22,612 bases of DNA from an uncultured Ruminococcus sp. (GTDB taxonomy: Bacteria > Bacillota > Clostridia > Oscillospirales > Ruminococcaceae), in assembly GCA_946544695.1 (NCBI GenBank), contig CAMNMO010000008.1, positions 1-22,612 on the forward strand. The letters run 5' to 3'. Positions 15,601 through 22,612 of this stretch are shown piece by piece (the first letter of the stretch is position 1; every line of letters starts with the position of its first letter). The notes beneath the pieces were generated by a model, which did no database searches, had not been told where the DNA came from, and saw nothing but the letters and a program-made list of their open reading frames with translations. A program made the translations under genes and the position numbers.

Positions 15601-18600
15601 CACTGTAACTTTCAGTGAGTATACATGTCTGTCGTAGGTATAGCCTGTATCGCCGCCTGCAACGACTTCCACGATGTTATAAACGTACTCGCCTGCTGTT
15701 TCAAAATTGACCTTGCCGAAGCTTGCCTTGCCCTCACCCGTGATGGTAACAATGGTTTTCTCGGGTGCGGGGACAGTTGCAGTGGTGCTTCCCGCAGGAT
15801 AGAGAGCAAATGTGAACTCCTTCTCCTCAGGTCTTTCGTCACCCTCTATCTTCTTGATGACAGTGGGTATCTCCACATCAACAGGAACAGGGGTGTAGTC
15901 ATTGTTGAACTCGATCTTGTCAACGGTTATGGCAGACTCTGCGGTCTTGCCTTCGTCATCGCTGACTCTCTCGATAGTCTTCTTCACCTTGAGCGAAACG
16001 TCGTTGTCATACTGTACGTCCTTGCGCTCGTCGGTAACTTCGTAAGTAACAAGGTACTTGGCCTTGCTGTAAGTAACGCCTGTCTTGCTGCCAGCCTTCT
16101 CAGTTATCTCATACTGATAAGTGCCTGGTTCTGTGAACATAAGTATGCCGTTATCATCTGCAACAGCAGTGCCGCTGTTATCAAGACTCAGCTTTATCTC
16201 GCTGATGACATCGCCCCACTTGCCGTCCTCATAAGAACGAGGTGCGGGTGTCTGTCCGACAGGCTTGAAATTGAAGGTACAGGTCTCACTGAAATTATCG
16301 GGCAGTTCGGTGCCTGTATACTTCTTGGTTATTGCGGGTACCTCCTCGGTAACTGATTTCAGACCGATGGTAACAACGTTTGCAATGGTGGTATCCTTAG
16401 ACCATGAAGTTGTGCCTGTTTTCTTCTCGCAGTAATAAGCGGGTGCATTGTAAGCAAGTACCTGCTTGTTGCCGTTGCTGTCAAGCTTGCCTTCTATCTG
16501 GTAGGGGTGGATAGTCTCGGGTGCCTTCATTTTCAGGTAAACGCTTACCGATTTAGGCATCATCTCGCTGTCACCGAATTCAACGTCTTCACCGATGCTG
16601 AATGCTATGGTCTTAACATTCTTCCAGTCTGTGTAACTGTCAGGATCGACCTGCTGCCAGCCGTTAGCTGCTGTCAGGTCAGTGGGCTGAAGTCCTTCAT
16701 AACCCGCAGCGTAGTTGGTAGCTATCTCCTCATCGGTATAATAGTGGCTTGTGTTGACATAGACCTTGATCTTATCAAAGCCTGCGTCCTCAGCTTCTTT
16801 AATATCTACGCCGTAAAGCTCGCCCTTCCAGTAAGGCAGACCATCATACTTGCTCTCGTTGTAAGCTTCCTCGATGGAGTCAAATATAACAACGTTCTTT
16901 GCGTTGCCCTTATTGGTAAAGAACTGCAGCTTGTAGGTGTAGTTGTGACCTGCGTAGGTCTGTGTGAAATCCTTGAAATAGGTATCAAAGTCATCAGCCT
17001 TGATCTTCTTGAAGATCTGCGTAGCCGAATATACCATTGTCACGGTATTTGAGCAGTCTGCTGCAACAACAGTAGTTGACTTGGTGTCATTGTCGCCGTC
17101 AACATCGTTGAATACGTTGTTGCCATCTCTGTCCTTGATGTCGCTGTAAACAGCACCGTCATCGGGCAGTGCCATTTCACCGTTCAGCTTAACGGGCTTG
17201 CCGTTATCGTCTATGAACTGAGCTTCCACATAGTTATCCAGTGTTGAGCTTCTCAGATCGGCGTACTCAGCACGGGTGGTGATATTTACAACTGATGCCA
17301 GCGCATAGCAGATATCACTGTGCTCACCCATTCTGACTATGGGGTAGTCGGGATACTTAACGGTTATATCCACCATCTGACGGAGAGTGCCCTTATAATT
17401 GTCGGTAACTGTGTAAGTTATTTCGGGTTCCTCAGTCATTATGGGGTGTATGTGTCCGCTGTACTGATACCACATCTTATCCCAGTTATACTCTTTGGGA
17501 TCATCCCGAAGATAGGTCGAGGCGGTGCATTCAGGTTTAGCAGACACAAAGCTCATGCCAACAGGCAGAAGCTCGTGGAATACTACTTCCTTGCCGCCCT
17601 TGACAACACCCAGATCTATAAGCTGAGCCAGGTCTTCTTCACTGGCAGCCTGACCTGTCATTGCGACAAGCTTGTAGTAACCGTTGATACGGTTATCCTG
17701 TTCTCTGACAGTACCGGTCTTTGCAGAGCCGCAGATAGGCTGTATACCTGTGAGCCTGTTGCTTGCAGAAAGACGGGTAGCTATCTTCTTGGAGTCCGCA
17801 GTATTCTCGTGACCTTCATAGTTTTCAGCATCGAACTGCATCAGGTCTTCCTTGACCCAGTTGTTGGAGGCGTAGATGGTACGGCCGTCAGTGGGGTTCT
17901 CCCAGACGCCCTTGCCGTTATAGCCCATCTGACCGTCCCAGTTAAAGAGCTGGAAATTCTCAAGGTTGATCCTTTCCATATTATCCAGAACACTCTTGAC
18001 GGTGGTGCCTGTGCCCTTGAGCACACCGGTGACCTTAGAATCCAGTCTGATATCACCGTTAGCGCCCTTATAGACGAACTTTATCCTGTAAACATTGTTT
18101 TTCGTAAACTTAAAGACAGTTTCGCCGTTCTCATCAGCATATACCGTGCTGCTGGAACCGTTTGGCAGTGATACTAACTGGTCGAGCTGCCATACATCGG
18201 GCTTGTCTTCGGTCATAACATAGACCTCAACAGGCTCTCTGTCAGCTATGGGTCTGTAAGTGTATTCACCCACATCATTGTTCAGCTTTACAGATGTAAC
18301 GTCCTTGTGGACGACCTCCATCGTAAAGGTCTTGAAATGGAAATCATCGGGCTGCAGACGAGCGCATGTTTTGCCGTCATCACCCAGACCATTCACGTAA
18401 AGCAGGTCATCAACGACTTCCATCCAGTAGGGACCGTCCTTGTACTGAAAATCATCGAGCACGCCATACTTATAGGTCTTGCCTATACCTGCGATGCTGT
18501 AAGTAAATGTAGCGTCCTTGCCTGCACGCAGCAGGTCCAGTGCGCCCGAAGGATCGGGGCTGGATTTTTTCTCAACGCTCCAGATATCGCCGTGATAGAT

Positions 18601-19731
18601 AGCGCCCATTTTCTGCCATACAGAAATACACTTATCGTCCTTGGAAGTGACATCTTCCTCGTCACCGTCAATACCAACGTAGGTGACAGTTGCGTTATTG
18701 ACCAGATCGGGGTTTTCGCCTTCGGGATCGGGATTTTCCGCCACAGACTTGGGATATCTTACCAGACAAAGGAAATTCTTTGCAGTGCTGCCGTTATATA
18801 CCCACTCACCTGCATGCTCGCCCTCAGTCTCCTTATCGAGCGGAGTGCAGTCCTTGTAGGTGAAACGGTATGACATAGCAACGACTTCGCCGCCTTCGGG
18901 CTGATCGTTGAAGTAGATCTTTGCCTTCTGGTTAGCGTCAACATCGCAGTTCAGGCGATAGCCGACATAGTCATATTCTTTGCAAAGCTCCTTGAATGCA
19001 GCTTCGTCGATGCCGTACTTACTGGTGAGCTTGTATCTTTCCTCAAGCATATCGTCCCACCTGTAATAGCAGCCCTGATCGATGCCGTAATCCTCGGTGT
19101 ACTTGGTCAACCTTGCATTTCTGACATGTGTACGGAAAGTGGCTGTGATCTTGTCGGGTGAACGATCTTCGCCTGTCACAGTATCGGTAATGGTTATGCC
19201 GAAATCCTGTGAACCGTTATCCTTTACCGTGTAAGCAGTGACGATATAGCTGAGGTCAAGCTCCAGCTGAAGTGCAGATGACGTCTTGTTAGTCAGGACG
19301 ATAACGCCCCTGTCACCGCTCAGTCTTGAATTATCTTCCACCAGTTTGAGCATGGAAGACTCACTGTTGATCTGGTTGAGGAAACTGGACTTATTGGTAA
19401 GGTTGAAATCACCGCCGTCACGATCTTTGAAACCGTGATAGGGTATCTCTATCCTCAACTGACCTTCCTCATACTTTTTGTTAAGACTTATACGAAGTCT
19501 TACATCGACCTGCTGATTGTTACCCGGAATGGTATAATCCGCAGTTTTTCCCTCATCGGTGATACTTATATTCTCACTCGGTTCATTGAGGAACAGCAGC
19601 TCGATGTTCTCGGGATATTCTGCTCCTTCTGCAAATGCAGCAGGGCAGGACCCGAGCAGCACAGAAAACAGACACACCAGCGACATGATCGTTGCCAGCA
19701 CCCTGTATTCCAGCCGATGAGTGCTTTTCAT
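12661..19731 (-). CDS. Giant cell-wall-anchored adhesin with eight pilin-type isopeptide domains
   Basis: A 2,356-residue exported protein. Parts in order: signal peptide (about 1-34, cleaved after AFA); a long unrecognised N-terminal region, probably beta-rich adhesin domains (about 35-1120); eight tandem Spy0128/FctA-type (strep pilin isopeptide) domains (about 1128-2197); a Ser/Asp/Lys/Glu-rich wall-spanning region (about 2198-2325); and a sortase signal, NPSTG at 2326-2330, then a hydrophobic stretch and the tail KKRKKNK. Each of the eight domains keeps the Lys near its start (as in VPVAVKEVKG), the Glu after the Y.Y.I.E strand (as in YNYTIFERE) and the terminal Asn (as in FVNTY), the triad that makes an intramolecular isopeptide bond. 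The likely role is a stiff, protease-resistant stalk carrying an adhesive tip. The start has an AGGGGGA-type site 8-9 bases upstream. No sortase gene is in the window. Confidence 0.92.
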   Translation of the reverse strand: MKSTHRLEYRVLATIMSLVCLFSVLLGSCPAAFAEGAEYPENIELLFLNEPSENISITDEGKTADYTIPGNNQQVDVRLRISLNKKYEEGQLRIEIPYHGFKDRDGGDFNLTNKSSFLNQINSESSMLKLVEDNSRLSGDRGVIVLTNKTSSALQLELDLSYIVTAYTVKDNGSQDFGITITDTVTGEDRSPDKITATFRTHVRNARLTKYTEDYGIDQGCYYRWDDMLEERYKLTSKYGIDEAAFKELCKEYDYVGYRLNCDVDANQKAKIYFNDQPEGGEVVAMSYRFTYKDCTPLDKETEGEHAGEWVYNGSTAKNFLCLVRYPKSVAENPDPEGENPDLVNNATVTYVGIDGDEEDVTSKDDKCISVWQKMGAIYHGDIWSVEKKSSPDPSGALDLLRAGKDATFTYSIAGIGKTYKYGVLDDFQYKDGPYWMEVVDDLLYVNGLGDDGKTCARLQPDDFHFKTFTMEVVHKDVTSVKLNNDVGEYTYRPIADREPVEVYVMTEDKPDVWQLDQLVSLPNGSSSTVYADENGETVFKFTKNNVYRIKFVYKGANGDIRLDSKVTGVLKGTGTTVKSVLDNMERINLENFQLFNWDGQMGYNGKGVWENPTDGRTIYASNNWVKEDLMQFDAENYEGHENTADSKKIATRLSASNRLTGIQPICGSAKTGTVREQDNRINGYYKLVAMTGQAASEEDLAQLIDLGVVKGGKEVVFHELLPVGMSFVSAKPECTASTYLRDDPKEYNWDKMWYQYSGHIHPIMTEEPEITYTVTDNYKGTLRQMVDITVKYPDYPIVRMGEHSDICYALASVVNITTRAEYADLRSSTLDNYVEAQFIDDNGKPVKLNGEMALPDDGAVYSDIKDRDGNNVFNDVDGDNDTKSTTVVAADCSNTVTMVYSATQIFKKIKADDFDTYFKDFTQTYAGHNYTYKLQFFTNKGNAKNVVIFDSIEEAYNESKYDGLPYWKGELYGVDIKEAEDAGFDKIKVYVNTSHYYTDEEIATNYAAGYEGLQPTDLTAANGWQQVDPDSYTDWKNVKTIAFSIGEDVEFGDSEMMPKSVSVYLKMKAPETIHPYQIEGKLDSNGNKQVLAYNAPAYYCEKKTGTTSWSKDTTIANVVTIGLKSVTEEVPAITKKYTGTELPDNFSETCTFNFKPVGQTPAPRSYEDGKWGDVISEIKLSLDNSGTAVADDNGILMFTEPGTYQYEITEKAGSKTGVTYSKAKYLVTYEVTDERKDVQYDNDVSLKVKKTIERVSDDEGKTAESAITVDKIEFNNDYTPVPVDVEIPTVIKKIEGDERPEEKEFTFALYPAGSTTATVPAPEKTIVTITGEGKASFGKVNFETAGEYVYNIVEVVAGGDTGYTYDRHVYSLKVTVTDVNGKLKAVKEMVRSEVDENDNIIGTEAVETDSADFINTYTPNPSETLAFPDAVKTFTGQQRLDDKEFSFTLSAVNGAPLPEKNTVTVKGAGKASFGEMSYTKAGTYVYTITEDDLDPGYAGYSKDNSEFTYTVKVVDNDGQLEASGELKDQDGTTVSAATFVNDYTPIPTGISAPVVIKEIKGDTHGNADKVFSFEMTSINKGPEPSNNIAQVKGDGKASSFGRISFTEPGVYEYVISEMDLPDDSEGYGKDDAVYSFTVTVTDNAGRLKAVSSLTKNGEPAEELRFVNTYTPTSTEIEVPVAVKEVKGDLNGNDEKVFTFELTSDEDESEDIPMPESPVVTVTGSGNAEPFGKIVYTDVGTYNYTIFERELDDTHTGYTRDKSVYDLTVTVTDNNGKLEADHELTKNGEPAYELSFINDYHPLSTELELPVAVKEINGDTADTEDKEFVFEITGAEDVSTDAEDTSSADLPMPDPATASVTGAGTASAFGKITFDEAGTYTYEVFEHLLDDTYAGYGHDASVYVITVTVVDKDGQLEASYVMTKNGEQVDDLVFVNDYDAGSCELEVPVAVKKIEGDVPDDEDKVFTFEITSAEDESNPMPENSTATVTGEGKATAFGKITYNKVGTYNYDIFERDLDDSYIGYEKDTTVYRLTVTVKDLGGKLDASYKLTVNGNDSRELVFVNTYAPRPLDTDIDVIKVIEGATPEEDETYTFEITAKDGAPLPENNKVTVTGDGWSVSDRWTYTEPGVYVYEVREIAGDAENCKYDSRVYTVTDTVTDIGGELMLVTVKDGMKNFSRKITVDGIECEDIEFVNYYTEEEDNDDSKHDEKDESKPDDEDKGKDEEPTKPEDNSSKPDVTNDDSKGKPDNGDKDNDKTTTGDSSSKSENDSGKTDEGSKRSENDSSAKEETGDSSKQEETDSSAAESSKSDSSKNESKSTTTTTSNPSTGRKTLAGLEIVMLGAAICVLKKRKKNK
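13138..16348 (-). repeat. Eight tandem isopeptide-domain repeats within the adhesin gene
   Basis: Approximate residue starts are 1128, 1284, 1424, 1549, 1675, 1805, 1942 and 2070, so units are 115-155 residues. Units 4 to 7 are closest to each other (shared VPVAVKE.KGD openings and TKNGEP endings); units 1, 2 and 8 are more diverged. Unit 6 has an Asp/Ser-rich insertion (EDVSTDAEDTSSADL) absent from unit 7. DNA identity is moderate, so these look like old duplications. Confidence 0.85.
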
Positions 19732-19761
19732 TAAAGCATTCCCCCTTTTATAATTCTGCCG

Positions 19762-19802
19762 CCTTTATGCCTGCACCGCCGACAATCGGTGCTGCACAAA
19801 GG
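19762..19802 (-). promoter_or_regulatory. Hairpin just upstream of the adhesin ribosome binding site
   Basis: CCTTTATGC (19762-19770) pairs with GCACAAAGG (19794-19802) with one G-U pair, and GCACCG (19773-19778) with CGGTGC (19787-19792). It lies in the leader, about 30 nt upstream of the ATG, with no T run, so it is not a terminator. It may influence translation or mRNA stability. Confidence 0.6.
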
Positions 19803-19902
19803 ATATCAGACAACGCACAGCCCCCGCTGATCCAGACCTCACAGACTGTATACACAGTTATATGGGCAGGCGGGAATGTTGTGTTTGCTGATATAAAAAC
19901 AT

Positions 19903-19923
19903 TATGGCTATATTTTAGCCATA
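19903..19923 (-). promoter_or_regulatory. 5'-terminal hairpin of the adhesin transcript
   Basis: TATGGCTA (19903-19910) pairs perfectly with TAGCCATA (19916-19923), with a 5-base loop. On the minus strand it begins 10 nt after the -10 box, that is within about 3 nt of the predicted transcript start near 19926. Confidence 0.6.
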
Positions 19924-19932
19924 TATATTAAT

Positions 19933-19962
19933 ATGTTACCATATACAACAGTTATTTGTCAA
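19933..19962 (-). promoter_or_regulatory. Promoter of the giant adhesin gene
   Basis: A perfect TTGACA (19962 to 19957), an 18-bp spacer and TAACAT (19938 to 19933). It gives a leader of about 195 nt. The gap 19963-20076 upstream is AT-rich with an imperfect palindrome TTAAC/GTTAA near 20040-20058 and holds no gene. Confidence 0.75.
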
Positions 19963-20076
19963 CTATTATTCATAAAGTTAAAACATTTTCGTCATTTACA
20001 GCAAAACTATCAGGCTAAATATTAAGAATTACCATCATATTAACATATATATAGTTAACATTCAAAAGATCGCAGC

Positions 20077-20109
20077 AAAAAAAAGCGAACGCCCGAAAGC
20101 GTTCGCTTT
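20077..20109 (-). terminator. Terminator of the dockerin gene
   Basis: A perfect 11-bp stem AAAGCGAACGC (20082-20092) with 20099-20109 and a 6-base loop; on the minus strand it is followed by a run of eight T residues. Confidence 0.96.
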
Positions 20110-20143
20110 GATGTACTTTAGTTATTGACTGAGAGTATAAGGA

Positions 20144-21355
20144 TTATTCCTCAACCTTCTTGTCAGCCTCAGCAGCTGCGTCAGCATCGTCAGCAGTTGC
20201 ATCATCGGAAGCGTCCTCAGCATCGGTAGTCTCAGCGTCGGTAGTCTCCTCGTCAGTGGTCTCTGCATCGGTAGTCTCAGCGTCAGTGGTCTCCTCGTCA
20301 GTGGTCTCCTCATCGGTGGTCTCCTCATCAGTAGGAGTCTCATCGGTAGTGGTCTCATCATCAGTAGGAACTTCCTCATCATCGGTAGGAGTTACGTCAG
20401 GCAGCTCTTCCTCGCTCTTGATGTACTTAGCCAGGATGGAGATGTCGGTAACGTCGATTCTGCCGCTAGCGTCCATATCAGCTCTGGTTCTCTCGTCATC
20501 AGTCAGAGCCTGCTTGCTCTTAACGTGAGCAACGATCTTGATCAGGTCGGTAACGTCGATTCTGCCATCAGCGTTAACGTCGCCCAGTCTGTACTGACCA
20601 TCGGTAGTCTCTGCATCAGTGGTCTTACCATCATCACCAAGATTAGTGTTCTCGTCATCAGTAGTCTCAGCGTCGGAAGTCTCCTCGTCAGTGGTCTCTG
20701 CATCGGTAGTCTCACCGTCAGTGGTCTCTTCGTCAGTAGTAGCCTCGTCGTCAGTCTTCTCGTCCTCATCAGGAGTCTTGTCGTCGGTCTTCTCGTCGTC
20801 GGTCTTCTCGTCCTCATCAGGAGTCTTGTCGTCTGCCTCAGGCTCGGGATACTCAGTGTCATAAGTCAGAGTGATGCCGGTGATGTCAACAACATCGCCT
20901 GCGCCCCACCACCAACCGAACTGCATCAGTCCGTCACTTGAGAAGTCCTGCTTGCCCTCAGTATCTGCTTTGTCCTGATAATATGCAGGCAAATCAATGG
21001 TAACAGTCATTACATTACCGTCAACAACAGTAGTGTCTTCAACCTCGAAACCAAAATCTACCTGATACCAATCTTCATTGTCGTAACCCAGACCAAAAGC
21101 TCCGCCGCCGCCTGTCCAGCCAGCGTCATCGGGTATAGTTGCAGTAAAGGTTACCTGAGAGAGATAACCCTCGCCAAGATCTTCATACAGATCCTCATAA
21201 GGAATCTGCACCATCTTGGTAGCATCGCTGCTGGCATCCAGATGGATATCATCCAGAGTCAGAGTCTGTGAATCTGCGCTTGCGGGTACCATAGCTACCA
21301 TAGAGGCAGCCAGTGCTGCAGCTACTGCTGCTGCGATTAACTTTGAATTCTTCAT
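20144..21355 (-). CDS. Secreted dockerin protein with an N-terminal putative carbohydrate-binding domain
   Basis: A 403-residue exported protein. Signal peptide 1-27 (cut after PASA); a beta-rich domain (about 30-167) with exposed aromatics such as GWWWGAG (147-153) and EDWYQVDFGF, suggestive of carbohydrate binding though no family is assigned; a Thr/Asp/Glu linker (168-255); a type I dockerin (257-315); and a second, longer Thr/Asp/Glu tail (318-403). Both dockerin loops are complete: DVNADGRIDVTD (259-270) and DMDASGRIDVTD (293-304). The dockerin should bind a cohesin on a scaffoldin or cell surface. No catalytic domain is present. The ATG at 21355 is chosen over the in-frame TTG at 21370 because GGAGG lies 8 bases before it and overlaps the TTG itself. 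It has its own promoter and terminator. Confidence 0.9.
   Translation of the reverse strand: MKNSKLIAAAVAAALAASMVAMVPASADSQTLTLDDIHLDASSDATKMVQIPYEDLYEDLGEGYLSQVTFTATIPDDAGWTGGGGAFGLGYDNEDWYQVDFGFEVEDTTVVDGNVMTVTIDLPAYYQDKADTEGKQDFSSDGLMQFGWWWGAGDVVDITGITLTYDTEYPEPEADDKTPDEDEKTDDEKTDDKTPDEDEKTDDEATTDEETTDGETTDAETTDEETSDAETTDDENTNLGDDGKTTDAETTDGQYRLGDVNADGRIDVTDLIKIVAHVKSKQALTDDERTRADMDASGRIDVTDISILAKYIKSEEELPDVTPTDDEEVPTDDETTTDETPTDEETTDEETTDEETTDAETTDAETTDEETTDAETTDAEDASDDATADDADAAAEADKKVEE
20216..20391 (-). repeat. Thr/Asp/Glu repeat tail after the dockerin
   Basis: Runs of the five-residue units TTDEE and TTDAE, coded by imperfect 15-bp repeats, make up residues about 322-380. Low-complexity acidic spacer; coding, not a non-coding repeat array. 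Confidence 0.85.
20593..20854 (-). repeat. Thr/Asp/Glu/Lys repeat linker before the dockerin
   Basis: Residues about 168-255: two copies of DDKTPDEDEKTDDE-type units, then TTDEE/TTDAE units like those in the C-terminal tail. It separates the N-terminal beta domain from the dockerin. Confidence 0.85.
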
Positions 21356-21389
21356 CTCAAATTCCTCCAATTCTTTTTCTCAGAATCTT

Positions 21390-21412
21390 AAATAGACCTT
21401 CCTTGTCTATTT
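21390..21412 (-). promoter_or_regulatory. 5'-terminal hairpin of the dockerin transcript
   Basis: AAATAGAC (21390-21397) pairs perfectly with GTCTATTT (21405-21412), with a 7-base loop. On the minus strand it begins 10 nt after the -10 box, at the predicted transcript start near 21415, matching the layout of the adhesin gene. Confidence 0.65.
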
Positions 21413-21421
21413 CCATTTAAC

Positions 21422-21450
21422 ATTCTACATCATAAAGTCGTTTTTGTCAA
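21422..21450 (-). promoter_or_regulatory. Strong sigma-A promoter of the dockerin gene
   Basis: A perfect TTGACA (21450 to 21445), a 17-bp spacer and TAGAAT (21427 to 21422). It gives a leader of about 60 nt to the ATG at 21355. The stretch 21451-21574 up to the phosphatase stop is AT-rich and shows no clear terminator. Confidence 0.88.
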
Positions 21451-21574
21451 CCCTTTCACGTGATTATTCATCGTTTTACCGTAAAGTTACAAAAATCATC
21501 GCTCTATTTTTATCATTATTACCTAATAATTCTTTCCAAAGTGCCTGTTTACGGCTCCATCTAATCATTTTGAC

Positions 21575-22612
21575 TTAATTATCGGACTTCTTTTTCTTCG
21601 GTATCATGCTTGAAAGCCTTGACAATGATGCCTGTGCCTGCATGAAAAGGTCATGCGCTTCAAGCTCGATATCCTCACGGCTGACTATCTCATGGTGTTC
21701 CTCGGGCTTGGGTTCAGGCTTGTTTTTGCCGATTATATCCCCAAGATCAATGGTAAGAATATCGCTCAGCTCGTCACGCTCGTCCTCTGACGGTGCTTCG
21801 AGCATCTCCATCACATTGACAGTCTCACTTACCGCATCATGCCTTGTCAGCGCCGCAAGCTCCTCAAAATCCAGGAAAGGCTTTATTCCCACGATGGAAA
21901 CATTATCGGTGCTGCCGTTGAGAATGGCAAGCTTTGCCAGTGCAGCCAGCTTTTCGGATATGGGCAGGTCCATCGAGAGACCCACCTCGAACTCGTTCTC
22001 GCTGAGGTAGTCCGACACGCCGTCACTGGTGATTATTATCATGTCGTCGGGTTCTGTGCCGAACTCGGTCACAAGCGGTGTCTGGTCTATCTGCGGCTCA
22101 CAGTGCGGACTTCCTATCGCCGACACTATCCCGCTGCGGTGCTCGGGGTCAAGCTCCTCTGCACTGTCTATCTCACCTTTATTATACATGAACTGCCCGT
22201 AGCTCTGGTCGGTGGTCAGCTGGCGTATGGTACCATTGACAAAGCGGTACAGCCTGCTGTCCCCCACATTGACGCACAGTCCCCTGCCCTCCTCGTCAAC
22301 TGCAAAGGCGCAAAGGGTGGTCTGCATATTTTCGACCCAGCGTTCACGGGAGCTTTTCTTCCTTATTTTACCATGGATATCCAGCAATACCTTTTTAAGA
22401 TCGCAGGCAGCAGTGTATTCTACCTCAGAAAGCAGCCGCAGGCATGTACGTGAAGCGAGCTCGCCCGCTTTTTCCCCGCCAACGCCGTCACAGACCCCTG
22501 TGATGAACGGTGCATCGCTGACCGCTTCACAGAAGCCCTTAGTAACCACTTCTTTTCCGACCAGCACAGCATCTTCATTCTTTTCTCTGCCGCCCGTATC
22601 GGTATATCCATA
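21575..22612 (-). CDS. PP2C-family Ser/Thr protein phosphatase, 5' partial
   Basis: The frame is open to the window edge; the first visible residues contain TDTGGREKNED, the conserved N-terminal metal-binding motif, so only a few residues are likely missing. Further PP2C motifs follow in order: CDGVGGEKAGELAS (DGxGG), NVGDSRLY, TSDGVSDYL and STDNVS, so both metal sites look intact. The enzyme is cytoplasmic with no membrane segment, and is predicted to dephosphorylate Ser/Thr residues, typically countering a PASTA-type kinase; no kinase is visible here but could lie upstream. A C-terminal extension of about 85 acidic and basic residues after the catalytic core (KPEPKPEEHHE and a KKKKSDN end) is extra to the minimal PP2C core. 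A GTG at 22567 is not the real start, because the NED motif lies upstream of it. Confidence 0.93.
   Translation of the reverse strand, partial: YGYTDTGGREKNEDAVLVGKEVVTKGFCEAVSDAPFITGVCDGVGGEKAGELASRTCLRLLSEVEYTAACDLKKVLLDIHGKIRKKSSRERWVENMQTTLCAFAVDEEGRGLCVNVGDSRLYRFVNGTIRQLTTDQSYGQFMYNKGEIDSAEELDPEHRSGIVSAIGSPHCEPQIDQTPLVTEFGTEPDDMIIITSDGVSDYLSENEFEVGLSMDLPISEKLAALAKLAILNGSTDNVSIVGIKPFLDFEELAALTRHDAVSETVNVMEMLEAPSEDERDELSDILTIDLGDIIGKNKPEPKPEEHHEIVSREDIELEAHDLFMQAQASLSRLSSMIPKKKKSDN

Noticed and set aside
15625..18171. Long plus-strand open frames (15625-16356, 16507-17052, 17320-18171)
   Set aside because: All lie opposite the giant adhesin gene; their Cys/Leu/Val-rich composition is typical of antisense shadows.
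19626..19731. Lipoprotein signal in the giant adhesin (LLGSC)
   Set aside because: Ser precedes the Cys where Gly or Ala is expected, and a normal AFA cleavage site follows, together with a C-terminal sortase signal.
20216..20391. Regular short repeats resembling a CRISPR or satellite array
   Set aside because: They are in-frame codons for TTDEE/TTDAE units of the dockerin protein, without unique spacers of CRISPR size.

Overview
The window (22,612 bases) looks like the chromosome of an anaerobic Gram-positive member of the Clostridia, most likely a Ruminococcus-type gut or rumen bacterium. The reasons are a type I dockerin, a sortase-anchored giant surface protein with chained pilin-type isopeptide domains, a BspA-type leucine-rich-repeat protein with a Ser-rich linker, strong GGAGG ribosome binding sites and sigma-A promoters. 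The genus is an inference from gene content; no rRNA or other marker gene is present. No tRNA, CRISPR array, transposase or phage gene was seen.

Plus-strand left half: a 5'-truncated LRR_5 (BspA-like) surface protein (1-1919, closed by a terminator); a three-gene redox operon with a clear promoter (2024-2052) and terminator (iron-dependent alcohol dehydrogenase, extended SDR/epimerase, classical SDR; 2193-5225); an intergenic DNA element that folds as a T-shaped three-way junction (5337-5418); and a second three-gene operon (5558-7840) with a DUF4177-like small protein, an unrecognised lipoprotein and a membrane-anchored SH3b/C39-like protein that has kept the catalytic Cys but lost the His.

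The convergent intergenic region 7841-8229 holds a bidirectional terminator and an unusually dense set of hairpins of unknown meaning.

Minus-strand right half: a MacA/MacB-like export operon read from 11878 to 8230 (adaptor with a very long helical hairpin, ATPase, permease). It has a good -10, a poor -35 and four phased TTAA half-sites directly upstream, the layout expected for an OmpR/PhoB-family activator. Next are a small clostridial hypothetical gene (12113-12322), a roughly 100-base hairpin element (12404-12507), a 2,356-residue cell-wall-anchored adhesin with eight tandem Spy0128/FctA-type domains (12661-19731), a secreted protein with an internal dockerin and no catalytic domain (20144-21355), and a PP2C-type phosphatase running off the window end (21575-22612).

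The two secreted surface genes share one promoter layout: each predicted transcript starts with a hairpin exactly 10 nt after the -10 hexamer. The most interesting items for follow-up are that shared 5'-hairpin design, the C39-like protein without its histidine, the two non-coding hairpin elements, the TTAA operator and the eight-module isopeptide stalk.
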